From a virus, in the IMG/VR virus record IMGVR_UViG_3300036770_005778, positions 1 through 64,000 of that record: DNA of 64,000 nucleotides; one strand, written 5' to 3'. The position numbers and the translations under genes are program-made. Under the pieces are notes generated by a model, which worked only from the letters and a program-made list of their open reading frames with translations, was not told where the DNA came from and made no database searches. Shown piece by piece: positions 46,312-55,306 of this stretch (positions are counted from its first letter, which is position 1; the number at the start of each line of letters is the position of its first letter).

Positions 46312-47107
46312 TAAGAATTCTCCAGGCAGTACCATCTTTTAATTCGTTGACATGAAATTGTCCGTAAGCGAGATGGCTGGCCCATGCATATACTTTATCC
46401 TTTTCTGGGTAGTAGGGTTTTTCAATCTGACTTAGATCTTGAGAAGTGACTGGTTTAGCGGCATGTGTAGGAGACAGCGTGAATGCAGGATAGCCATACA
46501 TCACTGCTTCAGTGGCAGCATTGCTATTGAATGTTACTAGACAATGCGTGTCATCGTCTAATACTTCTTTCAAAGAATTGTTGTGCATCCTTTCGACTCT
46601 GCTCTTTACACGTTCTCTGATCACGATAGGTCTATCTGTATATTTCTTTATAATTTCTATGGTTTCATTTAACCAGTCATCTAATTCTAGACCATAAAAT
46701 TTCATAGGTTTTTCATCGGGCTTCGCAATAACTATTTTTCTTCCGCCTTTTTTCCAGGGATAAAGAGGTATCGCTAATTTTTTAAATCGATCATCTGGTC
46801 TAGGAACTATTTCATTATCGTGTTGTAAATCATTTTTAACGATTCTGTGATAATATTTCCACCCCATGGGATTAATAGCACTGCGCTGATTTCCCATATA
46901 GCCAGTATCCATAAAATAAAAATCTCTGTTGTACAACCAACATTTTTTCATTATTTTATGTTTTAATATTCCTCGTAGAACGATAGGATCTTCCGAATCA
47001 TTGTATTCAAAGTCGTCGGTGTTTATGACTCTTCCGCCACTACCTATAGCGAACATATTAATATATTCGTCTTTGCCGTCTTTGCTGAGAAATATCCAAT
47101 TATTCAT
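46301..47107 (-). CDS. KpsC/KpsS-like protein with altered active loop, 268 aa
   Basis: The acceptor-binding stretch is VTFNSNAATEAVMYGYPAFT as in its three paralogues. But the usual RPHP is replaced by IVIRERVKSRVE, so the His is lost. It may be catalytically impaired or specific for another donor. 12 nt after the methyltransferase gene. Confidence 0.6.
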   Translation of the reverse strand: MNNWIFLSKDGKDEYINMFAIGSGGRVINTDDFEYNDSEDPIVLRGILKHKIMKKCWLYNRDFYFMDTGYMGNQRSAINPMGWKYYHRIVKNDLQHDNEIVPRPDDRFKKLAIPLYPWKKGGRKIVIAKPDEKPMKFYGLELDDWLNETIEIIKKYTDRPIVIRERVKSRVERMHNNSLKEVLDDDTHCLVTFNSNAATEAVMYGYPAFTLSPTHAAKPVTSQDLSQIEKPYYPEKDKVYAWASHLAYGQFHVNELKDGTAWRILNEN

Positions 47108-47119
47108 TTTCTAATCTGG

Positions 47120-47905
47120 TTAATTTTTACTCTTGAATCTGGTTGATTCAAATACAGTGTTCCAATATTCGTCGTCACAATAAATCAAATTATCATTTTT
47201 TATAAATCTATCAAATTCGTCGTCGTTAGACAAACAGACAAAAATTGCTCTTGTCGGTCTAGGTAAATTTTCTTTGGTAATAAAAATATGTTTATAGCCA
47301 GCATCTTTCATCCAACTAGCGTAGCAGGCCGAAGTGGCCCCGGTCCAATTAGATATAGGTCCTAATTCTTTGGTTCTATAGAATTTAGATTGTGCTATAT
47401 ATTGATTAGATTTAACATCGATAAATGATTCAAAAATAGCGATTCCTTTGCATACAGATTTTGTTCTTTCGATGGCTAACAAAGGATGTCTAAGATGATA
47501 TAACAAACCATGGCAAAATATAACATCAAACTGTCCTTTGACCTCGTATATGCTTTCTTTTTTGACAACTACTTTACTGTTTAAATTTTTATGATGAAAA
47601 TCGAAAACTTTTCTACCGCCACGATTTGCATTTAGCCCATTGATCCATTCCCAATCTTTTTCTGCCCCCCAATCGTAGTCTTCTCCTAATTCTACATCAC
47701 TGGCTTCAACGTAATCTGCACCTTGCATTTCAGCCCAGAAAGCCCACCAACCTTCGTCGGTGGCTATGTCTAAGACACGTTTTCCTTTAAAATTAAAGTC
47801 AGTAATTCCTAATAAATTAGTCCATTGAAAAAAATCTTTTTTTCCTTCGTACGTGGTACCGTTAGGATAAATGATTTTCATTCTAAATATATTCGGGACA
47901 CTCAT
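47120..47905 (-). CDS. SAM-dependent methyltransferase, CmoB-like, 261 aa
   Basis: The class I SAM loop is seen as VLDIATDEGWWAFWAEMQGA (GxG replaced by DEG) with VEASDVELGE and IFCHGLLYHLRHPLLAIERT, features of the CmoB/tRNA-mo5U34 family. The first 30 residues (KIIYPNGTTYEGKKDFFQW) match that family too. In a glycan cluster it more likely alkylates a sugar. Start set by ATGA overlap with 47902. Confidence 0.65.
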   Translation of the reverse strand: MSVPNIFRMKIIYPNGTTYEGKKDFFQWTNLLGITDFNFKGKRVLDIATDEGWWAFWAEMQGADYVEASDVELGEDYDWGAEKDWEWINGLNANRGGRKVFDFHHKNLNSKVVVKKESIYEVKGQFDVIFCHGLLYHLRHPLLAIERTKSVCKGIAIFESFIDVKSNQYIAQSKFYRTKELGPISNWTGATSACYASWMKDAGYKHIFITKENLPRPTRAIFVCLSNDDEFDRFIKNDNLIYCDDEYWNTVFESTRFKSKN

Positions 47906-48573
47906 TTTAACATTTCTATTAGATAATTTTTCCACACATCGTGATAATCACAATGTCGATAATCCTTAAACCAAGGGCCGCCTTCGGTATAGTGTATGGC
48001 TTTGGGGGACCCATCACCGGGCTCTTTGTACCAATTAACTAACCAATTCCATTTATGGTCGACAGAGCCGATTTCATGATCATCGAGCCACTGAAATCTA
48101 TGAAGATACTGACCTGTTTCTTCGTTAACTGTTTTTAGATCGAGTTTCCGATTTGATGTATGTCCGCAATTCCATAAAATTAATGAACTCCAATTTTTTC
48201 GAGGATAAGGCAGTTGTCGGCAGCCGTCCATCTTGACTCCTTCTTTAGGAGTATAATCATGCTTGGCTACCATAGCAGCATATCGATCGTCTGCGAGATC
48301 AAACAACTCAGAAATATCTGTCGTCCATAGAAAATCACAGTCACAAAATACTGCCCAACCAGTGTAATCTGAAAGGTAAGGAACGAGAAATCTAGTAAAT
48401 GTAAATTCAGTCGAACTGAGATTATCAACTGGGCGTTGATATATTCCGGCATCTCTTAGATCTTTTTGTTTGAGAGGAATAACTTCAGCAGTCGGTTGAT
48501 GTTTTAAAATGCTGTATTCGCAAACTTGGTAAGTTATATCTTCTCTTGTGTCATAACCTACAAAAATTTTCAT
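47902..48573 (-). CDS. glycosyltransferase-like protein (GT8-type), 223 aa
   Basis: MKIFVGYDTREDITYQVCEY opens like GT8 enzymes, with the DxD variant VFCDCDFLWTTDI, and WNCGHTSNRKLDLKTV then WNWLVNWYKEPGDGSPKAIH near the end. Start 48573 follows from the ATGA overlap with the upstream gene. Likely transfers a hexose or similar. Confidence 0.7.
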   Translation of the reverse strand: MKIFVGYDTREDITYQVCEYSILKHQPTAEVIPLKQKDLRDAGIYQRPVDNLSSTEFTFTRFLVPYLSDYTGWAVFCDCDFLWTTDISELFDLADDRYAAMVAKHDYTPKEGVKMDGCRQLPYPRKNWSSLILWNCGHTSNRKLDLKTVNEETGQYLHRFQWLDDHEIGSVDHKWNWLVNWYKEPGDGSPKAIHYTEGGPWFKDYRHCDYHDVWKNYLIEMLK

Positions 48574-49334
48574 TTGCGTTCGATGTCCTCTTCGACACAA
48601 TTTTCTCCGTATTGTATTTCAATAATTTTCAATGGTTGGTCGGTTTCATTGCATAATTGGTGCCATTCTGTGCGATTGATATGTATATGATTAAATTTTT
48701 TAAATTCGCCAAGTAATTCAACATCAGTGCTACGATTGATCGTATAGACTGTTGCTGTACCTTCAGATACGAACCAGTGTTCTGCACGTTCTTTGTGTTT
48801 TTGCATCGACAATTTTTTTCCAGGATCGACAGTTAGTTCTTTTAACTTAACTTCTCGGCCTTGCTCGTGAAGCACACGATAATATCCCCAGGGCCGTTCA
48901 GTTTTAGGTGCTTTCCATTCTTGTAATATCCAAGAACTGGAATTCATTTTGTGTTCACCACCAACACCGAATACAAATTCTAAATTTTTATCGATTAAAT
49001 CCATCTCTGGAATATTAACTTTAGTTCGATCGCCCCCATTAGCGAAAACTATTTTATCATTCGGGAAAATTTGACGAACTTTTTTAATGGCGTCTTTTGC
49101 TGATCCATCCGAATCGTTAAAATTAATAACTCGATCCACATCTTTGATAGCACTTAAAATACTAGCACGTTCTTCCCAGGGCATAAATTCTTGCCCTTTC
49201 TTTCTACGCAACCATTCGTCGGAGTTTGCCCCGACAATTAGAATATCACCTAGTTTACGTGCTTCTTTAATATAATTGATATGACCCGAATGGATGGGAT
49301 CAAAACCACCTGTTGCAATTACAATTATTTTCAT
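48570..49334 (-). CDS. bifunctional HxGH nucleotidyltransferase-cupin protein, 254 aa
   Basis: N-terminal cytidylyltransferase-like domain: ATGGFDPIHSGHINYIKEAR with the HxGH motif at residues 17-20 and later VGANSDEWLRRKK. C-terminal domain: type II mannose-6-phosphate isomerase-like cupin (RPWGYYRVLHEQGREVKLKE, SMQKHKERAEHWFVSEGTAT). An unusual pairing that may activate and isomerise a sugar phosphate. ATGA links on both sides. Confidence 0.75.
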   Translation of the reverse strand: MKIIVIATGGFDPIHSGHINYIKEARKLGDILIVGANSDEWLRRKKGQEFMPWEERASILSAIKDVDRVINFNDSDGSAKDAIKKVRQIFPNDKIVFANGGDRTKVNIPEMDLIDKNLEFVFGVGGEHKMNSSSWILQEWKAPKTERPWGYYRVLHEQGREVKLKELTVDPGKKLSMQKHKERAEHWFVSEGTATVYTINRSTDVELLGEFKKFNHIHINRTEWHQLCNETDQPLKIIEIQYGENCVEEDIERK

Positions 49335-50002
49335 ATAAGATCCTTATGGATATACATCACATCGCTTTCAAAAGTGGTCCTTTCTACATAACCCCAATTA
49401 CTTAAAAGGTCGTCAATCTTTTCTTTCATCCAACCATATGCATCACCAAACCCGTTAATTTCTAATACAATTACTGGTTTAGATCTTTTAATCGTTTCCT
49501 CTGCGCCCAACAATGCAAACCCTTCAAACCCTTCAATATCCAAATGTATTAAAGACGGGCTTAAACCAAAACAATCTATTTTTACCTGAGGTATAACTCC
49601 TTCACCGGCAATTCGTAATCCTCCGAGATTAAAATCGTGATCTTTATGTAGTTCTAAACTAAGGGGAGTGTTGTTGTTACCAATACAAGATCTGAATTTA
49701 AACACATTTTCTTCAGGAACATTATACGAAAGACAATAAAAATTTCTATGATCGGGTTCAAATGTCACTACAGTATCAAATAATTTAGAATACTGTTTTG
49801 GATAATAGCCAGCATTTCCGCCTGCCTGAATAACTAACTTTTTTTCTTTGCAATGTTCTGCAATTTTTTTTGGCAGGTTCCGGAATCTTTCTTTATTTAA
49901 ATGGTGCCAGCACCATGTGTCGTCAATCGGCCATAACCAATCGCTGCCCTCTTTTGGATCTTTTCTAATTTCTAAATTTAAATGTTTAAACATGATTTCC
50001 AT
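49331..50002 (-). CDS. FkbM-family methyltransferase, 223 aa
   Basis: VIQAGGNAGYYPKQYSKLFD (SAM loop), TFEPDHRNFYCLSYNV, and PSLIHLDIEGFEGFALLGAE are the FkbM pattern in order. It probably methylates a glycan. The start is either ATG 50002 or 49993; neither has a clear Shine-Dalgarno. Overlaps the next gene. Confidence 0.75.
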   Translation of the reverse strand: MEIMFKHLNLEIRKDPKEGSDWLWPIDDTWCWHHLNKERFRNLPKKIAEHCKEKKLVIQAGGNAGYYPKQYSKLFDTVVTFEPDHRNFYCLSYNVPEENVFKFRSCIGNNNTPLSLELHKDHDFNLGGLRIAGEGVIPQVKIDCFGLSPSLIHLDIEGFEGFALLGAEETIKRSKPVIVLEINGFGDAYGWMKEKIDDLLSNWGYVERTTFESDVMYIHKDLI

Positions 50003-50553
50003 TCATCAAATGACATCGGCACAAAATTAATATCGTTTCTTACAAACCAAGTTTCGAATTTTTTATTTTTTCTATCGTCTGGGTACACATCATATATCAC
50101 GGGCTTGTAATTATATTTTGCCAGATATTCTATAGAAATTACATTCCAGTCTTTTTTAGCAGCATAATTATCATGTTCGTAAGTGATACAATCAAATGTA
50201 ATTCCTTGTGACAATACTTGTTGTAAGGCTGAAAATGTGTTTTCTGGAGGCTCAATGTCGCAACTTAAATAACCAAGATGCATTGGAAGATCGTTATCGG
50301 CTACTGCCTTTGCATAATCAAAGGTTAATGCATCCTCCCAATATATTTTATTTGTGCGCTCGGGATGCGCTGCCCAAATAGATTGATAATTAGTATTCAA
50401 TTCAATACTAAAACCCTTCCAGCCCCCCATCTCTAAATTATAGGTATTGCTCCACTTAACAGGCTCATACCCACCAATTTCAATATAGGTCTTATTTTTA
50501 GTTATAAGATTTGATACAAATATATCTTGTAATGCTTGTGAGTTGCTTATCAT
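49978..50553 (-). CDS. FkbM-like methyltransferase, 191 aa
   Basis: TYIEIGGYEPVKWSNTYNLE and GFSIELNTNYQSIW recall the SAM loop of FkbM-type enzymes. CDIEPPENTFSALQQVLSQG is the post-motif. The start at 50553 is set by ATGA overlap with the HAD gene. Ten extra codons in the open frame upstream are not used. Confidence 0.6.
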   Translation of the reverse strand: MISNSQALQDIFVSNLITKNKTYIEIGGYEPVKWSNTYNLEMGGWKGFSIELNTNYQSIWAAHPERTNKIYWEDALTFDYAKAVADNDLPMHLGYLSCDIEPPENTFSALQQVLSQGITFDCITYEHDNYAAKKDWNVISIEYLAKYNYKPVIYDVYPDDRKNKKFETWFVRNDINFVPMSFDEWKSCLNI

Positions 50554-50894
50554 AAAAAGCCTTTGTTTCTTACCACATTCCATGCAATCGCAGTTTTTAA
50601 TCCTGCGGGTTTGGTATCATTAATAATTATCCTTTCTCCGGTTGGCAGGTTGAATAGTGCAAAATTATAACGTAAGCCATTTTTTTGTAAAAGAGCCAGT
50701 GTAGATTTTCGATATTGATCAGAGCGTCCTGTAGTAATCACAATATAATCATGGGCTGGAATTGTACTCCAGAACTCAATAACCCCCGGTAATAATCGAT
50801 CCCCGTCGCGCAGATGTGCGTTATGATCCAGTACAGTCCCATCTAGGTCAATAAACCAAGTGTGTGGTAAATCACTTAACTCAAACGGAATCAT
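50550..50894 (-). CDS. HAD-superfamily phosphatase, 114 aa
   Basis: The HAD motif I FIDLDGTVLD (nucleophile Asp) at residues 15-24, motif II VITTGRSDQ at about 51-59 and motif IV IINDTKPAG near the end are visible. The cap is very small, as in KdsC/GmhB- or capsule-phosphatase-type enzymes. It probably removes a phosphate from a sugar intermediate. ATGA links to 50891 and 49978. Confidence 0.75.
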   Translation of the reverse strand: MIPFELSDLPHTWFIDLDGTVLDHNAHLRDGDRLLPGVIEFWSTIPAHDYIVITTGRSDQYRKSTLALLQKNGLRYNFALFNLPTGERIIINDTKPAGLKTAIAWNVVRNKGFL

Positions 50895-52408
50895 AATTGT
50901 TGTAATCCCTTTTCAAGATAATAAAGACCGAGGTAAAAACTGCCGATGACACTATCAATGTCATCTTTTGCATATCCGCTTAACGCAAGCCAAATCAATC
51001 CGTGTAATATTTTAATTTTAGCGATGTCTTTACCGAAATGTTCAGTAAAAATTTCCTCAGCGTATATTTCAAATCTCGTTGGCTCTTGTAAAATTTCTAC
51101 AGTCTCTCTGTCAATATATAATTTAAATTTTCTACGATTAAACATGTCGTATCCGCCAACTGCACTGTAATATACCTTAGCAAAGTCGTACATCGGATCT
51201 CCCCATATGCCGGGTTTGCTAAAGTAGCCGCGAGGATCAATGTACCATATTTTTAAATTTTTATCTATAAGACTATTACTAAATGTCGGATCTCCGTGTA
51301 TAGGGGTAAACACTAACGGGTGAATAAATGTTAAAATAGTTTCGAATAAATGTTTATGTTTTTCTGAAAATATATTTTTACATTTTAACCCGTTTACGGT
51401 AATAGATTCTTGATCAAAATTAGGAATTATCTTTGAAACGCTGTTAACACGAGTTAATGTTTTTGTAATGTATGTGTCAATAACATCTTCATTTACTGCT
51501 GGTCTGGTAGATAAGTCATGTAAACCTATAAGTGAATCAATATAGTCAGCAAGTACCGCACGTTTTTCTCGTTCAGTAAGATCTGACATTTGATAAGCAT
51601 GATAGCCGTTGATTCTGGTCATTACATAAGGGTTTATAGAAATTATCTTTGGTATTCTACGAAATCCTAAATCGCTAACACTTTTATACCAGTCTTGTTC
51701 TTTTCCAATTAAATGTAGATAATTAGAATCAATTACACGTTTTTCAACAGTAGATTCGTTAATCTTAACTTCGTTAAAGAATCTACTAAATCCTGCTCGA
51801 TCGTTTTGCGTTTCAATAGTTGAGAAGTCACCTAATTCTTCTAGGTCGTTGCATAGTACCGTATTAAATTGTGTTACATTTTTGCTAAACCACTTCACAA
51901 ATTCCCCGCTTGGCGGAGGTTCTGGAAAATATTCTGCCTGGCTGGCATAAAATATACCAGGAATACCGTTAGGTCCGGGCTGCTCTATCAATACTCCTGC
52001 ATTGTTTTGTGTCCAGCGACAGGTAAAAGCGTTGGTTGTAATAACAGTTGGAAGAGTAGAGTTTAAAATTGTTGGCATGCTCCCAATAATTAAATCACTC
52101 CATGTAATTATAAGTTCAGCATCTTTTGGAATAGTTTTAAGTGCTTCACTAATTCCACTAGCGGTACCCTTCTCATTAGTTTGTGTTAAAGTATATTCGA
52201 CTGCCGGAGTATTTACTTGTAAATAGTTTTCAAGTTGATCATACGCATAGTCACCGATTATGTGAAAATGTGCTGTAGAAAATCGATCAAATAAATGATA
52301 CAATAACGGTTTTCCTCGAACACTTACTAAGCATTTTGGTTTATTCCACGTGTGGTGACGTAAACGACTGCCGCGACCGCCTGCTTGAACAATAATATGT
52401 AAATTCAT
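50891..52408 (-). CDS. nucleotidyltransferase-choline-kinase-like fusion, 505 aa
   Basis: N-terminal NTP-transferase domain: VQAGGRGSRLRHHTWNKPKC (residues 7-26), then VRGKPLLYHLF and WSDLIIG. C-terminal kinase-like domain (LicA/APH type): FTPIHGDPTFSNSLI with HxD-like HGD and YIDPRGYFS. The pair suggests synthesis and activation of a phosphorylated small molecule such as choline or phosphoramidate for glycan decoration. The start is 5 nt after TAAATA. Confidence 0.75.
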   Translation of the reverse strand: MNLHIIVQAGGRGSRLRHHTWNKPKCLVSVRGKPLLYHLFDRFSTAHFHIIGDYAYDQLENYLQVNTPAVEYTLTQTNEKGTASGISEALKTIPKDAELIITWSDLIIGSMPTILNSTLPTVITTNAFTCRWTQNNAGVLIEQPGPNGIPGIFYASQAEYFPEPPPSGEFVKWFSKNVTQFNTVLCNDLEELGDFSTIETQNDRAGFSRFFNEVKINESTVEKRVIDSNYLHLIGKEQDWYKSVSDLGFRRIPKIISINPYVMTRINGYHAYQMSDLTEREKRAVLADYIDSLIGLHDLSTRPAVNEDVIDTYITKTLTRVNSVSKIIPNFDQESITVNGLKCKNIFSEKHKHLFETILTFIHPLVFTPIHGDPTFSNSLIDKNLKIWYIDPRGYFSKPGIWGDPMYDFAKVYYSAVGGYDMFNRRKFKLYIDRETVEILQEPTRFEIYAEEIFTEHFGKDIAKIKILHGLIWLALSGYAKDDIDSVIGSFYLGLYYLEKGLQQL

Positions 52409-52413
52409 ATCAA

Positions 52414-52419
52414 TATTTA
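52414..52419 (-). promoter_or_regulatory. late promoter core TAAATA, 5 nt from ATG
   Basis: ATAAATA-TTGAT-ATG at 52408. Divergent with the plus-strand promoter 52438-52443. Confidence 0.65.
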
Positions 52420-52437
52420 TGTACGCATTTAATTGAC

Positions 52438-52443
52438 TAAATA
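52438..52443 (+). promoter_or_regulatory. late promoter core TAAATA, 6 nt from ATG
   Basis: CTAAATA-ATTTTC-ATG at 52450. Divergent pair with 52414-52419. Confidence 0.65.
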
Positions 52444-52449
52444 ATTTTC

Positions 52450-53184
52450 ATGAGCACAAATAGTTTAACGATAGTATCTACATTTACTAAAGATCTTTGG
52501 GAAGAATACGGTAACAGATCAATTCCTACGTGGTTTCAATATTTTGATTCGACAGTTAAGTTTCATCTTCATACAGAATTTAAACCTATCATCGATCAAC
52601 GAATAACTTATTTTTTAGATACCAAAGAAAAATTAGATTTCTTAAAAAGAAACACTCGAATTAATCGACAAGGCACTAAAGATATGCACCCAGTAGGAAG
52701 AAAATGGGATACTTATTGTCATAAGGTATACGCCCAATACGAATCTTTCAAAAAATCCGATACTCGTTATCTTTTATTTTTAGATGCAGATGTTGCTGCA
52801 TTAAAATCCTTTAACGGGAACATTGCTGCCGATTTATTAGATAATCATTTTTGCGGGTTTATTGGCAGAGATTCGTTATTAACTGAAACTGGATTTATTT
52901 TATACGACTTACACTATCCGGGATCATCTCAATTCTTTGAAAGTTTTATAGACTTATATAATAAAGATCAATTATTTAATTTAACGTCGTGGTGCGATTG
53001 TGGAGCATTTGATCACATTAGAACTAATTCTCCCTTATTATTTAAAAATCTTTCTGGACAATACAGTCACTTTATTGATCCGATCGCGGTTGGAGAAATA
53101 GGAGAATATTTCGATCATTGGATTAGTAAAAAAAGTAAAAGAAAGGGATTCAGTAAACACAGAAAATTTAGAAACAAAGTATGA
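52450..53184 (+). CDS. GT-A glycosyltransferase-like protein, 244 aa
   Basis: SLTIVSTFTKDLWEEYGNRS, then YLLFLDADVAALKSF (DxD) and ETGFILYDLHYPGSSQFF follow the layout of the 42873 and 43681 proteins. The C-terminus is basic (SKKSKRKGFSKHRKFRNK). Glycosyltransferase of unknown sugar. ATGA link to the next gene. Confidence 0.7.
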   Translation: MSTNSLTIVSTFTKDLWEEYGNRSIPTWFQYFDSTVKFHLHTEFKPIIDQRITYFLDTKEKLDFLKRNTRINRQGTKDMHPVGRKWDTYCHKVYAQYESFKKSDTRYLLFLDADVAALKSFNGNIAADLLDNHFCGFIGRDSLLTETGFILYDLHYPGSSQFFESFIDLYNKDQLFNLTSWCDCGAFDHIRTNSPLLFKNLSGQYSHFIDPIAVGEIGEYFDHWISKKSKRKGFSKHRKFRNKV

Positions 53185-53906
53185 TAAAGAAAATTTTTTT
53201 AAAATATAATAAAGACCCAAGAGAGAATCCGTCGTCGTTACACTGTTTAAATTTCTGGTTAAGTGTTTTTGCAGACAGAGATATATGCATAATCTGTGAT
53301 ATATTTGATTCAAATTTAGGATTTCCAAAACAATTTAAAAATTATTCATCGTATAAATTTATAAATTCTAATTATTCTTTATCCGAACCAATCGATGATC
53401 TGTTAGAATCAAAAAGATGGAAAAATGTTGCTGCATCAAATTTATCGTGCTATGAAAAAAGTGAGTTTGATCCTTTTTGGTTAATAGATGCTGATGATAC
53501 GTTGTTTATAACATTTGATCTATCTTTAATAAAAGAAAAAATAAAATCGGCTGAAGATTATTTTTTAGAAAATGGTTTAGATGGATTTTCTTTAGATTTT
53601 TATAGAACGTTTAAAAGAGATCACTGGAGTTTCGGTGTTTCGTTGTTGCAAAATAAGCCTGATCTCATTTCTATTCTGTGTTCGACAGATTTAGATTTTT
53701 TTCAAACATTAAAACTGCCATACAATCTTGATGCATTATTTGATTGCAACAGAAGACAAGGAAAATTAAAATTAGAAAGTTTTATTTTTGATAATATGTT
53801 TTTTCAACATCAGTTAGACCAAAAATTTTTGCCATATGGGATTTATAGGTGGGAAAATCAAAAGCTATGGAATATGGAACTAAATCCCGAGGTTAAGATT
53901 TTTTGA
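53181..53906 (+). CDS. DxD glycosyltransferase-like protein, 241 aa
   Basis: The centre FDPFWLIDADDTLFITFDLS has a DAD motif after hydrophobic residues, typical of GT-A enzymes, and an SLDFYRTFKRDHWSFGVSLL region. Less similar to the DxD paralogues. Very AT-rich and Lys/Asn-rich. It converges with the epimerase gene, overlapping by 27 nt. Confidence 0.55.
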   Translation: MIKKIFLKYNKDPRENPSSLHCLNFWLSVFADRDICIICDIFDSNLGFPKQFKNYSSYKFINSNYSLSEPIDDLLESKRWKNVAASNLSCYEKSEFDPFWLIDADDTLFITFDLSLIKEKIKSAEDYFLENGLDGFSLDFYRTFKRDHWSFGVSLLQNKPDLISILCSTDLDFFQTLKLPYNLDALFDCNRRQGKLKLESFIFDNMFFQHQLDQKFLPYGIYRWENQKLWNMELNPEVKIF

Positions 53907-54854
53907 ATAAAACTCACTAGTTCTAAGCCAGTTATAATAAATTTCAAATCCTTCATCGATATCTACTTTAGGATCGAAACCAAAATCTCTGCGGGCGGCC
54001 GTAATATCTAATGCACCTCGGCTAGGAAAATCTGCATCTTTTTCTCGAACTTCGATACTGCCTTTGCCTACTAATTTAATAGCCAGTTCGGCAGCAGCAA
54101 GTAAAGTCTTACTGTGACTTTTTGTTATATTATAGGTTTTGTTTTTGGTATTTTCGCTTAATAGTGCTTCTACGATTCCATTAGCAGCATCGTCGACATA
54201 GGTAAAATCTAGAGTTTCATTTACACCGTTAACTTTTAACACTCCGCTTCTCATAGCAGTTAAAAGAAATTTACTAATAACTCTATCTTCAACGTCGAGC
54301 GGACCATATACAGCACTGGGGCGAAATATCGTATAGTTAATTCCGCGACGTTGATAATCTTTAATAAGCCACTCACCTGCTAATTTAAGAATACCGTATT
54401 GACCTTGTGGATGGCAAACAGCATCTTCGGTAACATAATCATTGAAATCGCCATATACCATACTACTGCTAGTATATAAAAATCTATTACAGTTATATTT
54501 TACACAGGCTTCTAACAGATTAAGCAAACCTTCGCTCATTACCTTTGCACCGAGAGCAGGATTAGCATTGACTACTTTTTGTCTAGGAAAACTGGCTAGA
54601 TGTATAACAGCATCTGGTCGATACTGCCTGAATAGCCATTCGGCATTTTCTCGGTCACTTATATCTATTCTATGTATTTTTTCTGTTTGAATAAATTTAA
54701 CACGCTCTGAGATAAGATAATCTATTTCCTGTTGAGGAATGATATTGTAATTTGTTTTTGTGTCTGTGATGATTACTTCATGACCGTGTTGTTCTAATTT
54801 TTTAACAACATTATGTCCAATTAATCCCAGGCCACCAGTTACTAAAATATTCAT
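53880..54854 (-). CDS. NAD-dependent epimerase/dehydratase, 324 aa
   Basis: Extended SDR: TGGLGLIG (residues 6-13, GxxGxxG), YTSSSMVYG, YGILKLAGEW (YxxxK), and FRPSAVYGPLD. It most resembles UDP-glucose or UDP-hexuronate 4-epimerases. Couples the glycan cluster to the recombination operon: its ATG overlaps the stop of the UvsY-like gene by ATGA. Confidence 0.85.
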   Translation of the reverse strand: MNILVTGGLGLIGHNVVKKLEQHGHEVIITDTKTNYNIIPQQEIDYLISERVKFIQTEKIHRIDISDRENAEWLFRQYRPDAVIHLASFPRQKVVNANPALGAKVMSEGLLNLLEACVKYNCNRFLYTSSSMVYGDFNDYVTEDAVCHPQGQYGILKLAGEWLIKDYQRRGINYTIFRPSAVYGPLDVEDRVISKFLLTAMRSGVLKVNGVNETLDFTYVDDAANGIVEALLSENTKNKTYNITKSHSKTLLAAAELAIKLVGKGSIEVREKDADFPSRGALDITAARRDFGFDPKVDIDEGFEIYYNWLRTSEFYSKNLNLGI

Positions 54855-55306
54855 AGTGTTGCGTCTTCTAATCCTGCGACTCTTAATTTAACGATGTTAC
54901 TTAGGTGCCATTGTTTCTGATCAAGTGCTTTGATAATACCTAACCATTTATTACGAAGCAAGGCGAAGTCATTGATGATTTTTTCAAAGTCTACAACGTC
55001 TGCTTCACCTTCTACGAACTTTTCACAGTCTCTAGAAGATAAAGCACGTTGATAGTTTTCGAGATACTTACGAAAATGCTGACTACGCAGTCTACGAAGT
55101 TCGATATTGAGGTATTCAAGAATGCCCTCAATTTCTTGGAGTTGATTGAATCGGTTTTCTACGATGCCTGGCATAGCAGCCGATGCTCGTTCGATGTTTC
55201 CCGCTATGCGGGCATCTTTTTTTGCTTCTAGCAGTTCGCTTTCATAGTATGCTACAGCATCTGGAATTTCAGAAATGTCTTTCGAAACTCGCTCATACCA
55301 ATTCAT
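54851..55306 (-). CDS. UvsY-like recombination mediator, 151 aa
   Basis: The C-terminal half aligns loosely with T4 UvsY (RRLRSQHFRKYLENYQRALS then LLRNKWLGIIKALDQKQWHL and NIVKLRV), and the gene sits directly downstream of uvsX. UvsY loads UvsX on gp32-coated DNA. The N-terminal 70 residues are coiled. The identity is low, so the assignment leans on context. Confidence 0.5.
   Translation of the reverse strand: MNWYERVSKDISEIPDAVAYYESELLEAKKDARIAGNIERASAAMPGIVENRFNQLQEIEGILEYLNIELRRLRSQHFRKYLENYQRALSSRDCEKFVEGEADVVDFEKIINDFALLRNKWLGIIKALDQKQWHLSNIVKLRVAGLEDATL

Noticed and set aside
49978-50583. Ten-residue N-terminal extension of the second FkbM-like protein
   Set aside because: ATGA coupling at 50553 with the HAD gene explains the start, and the extension is antisense-like and Lys/Arg-rich.
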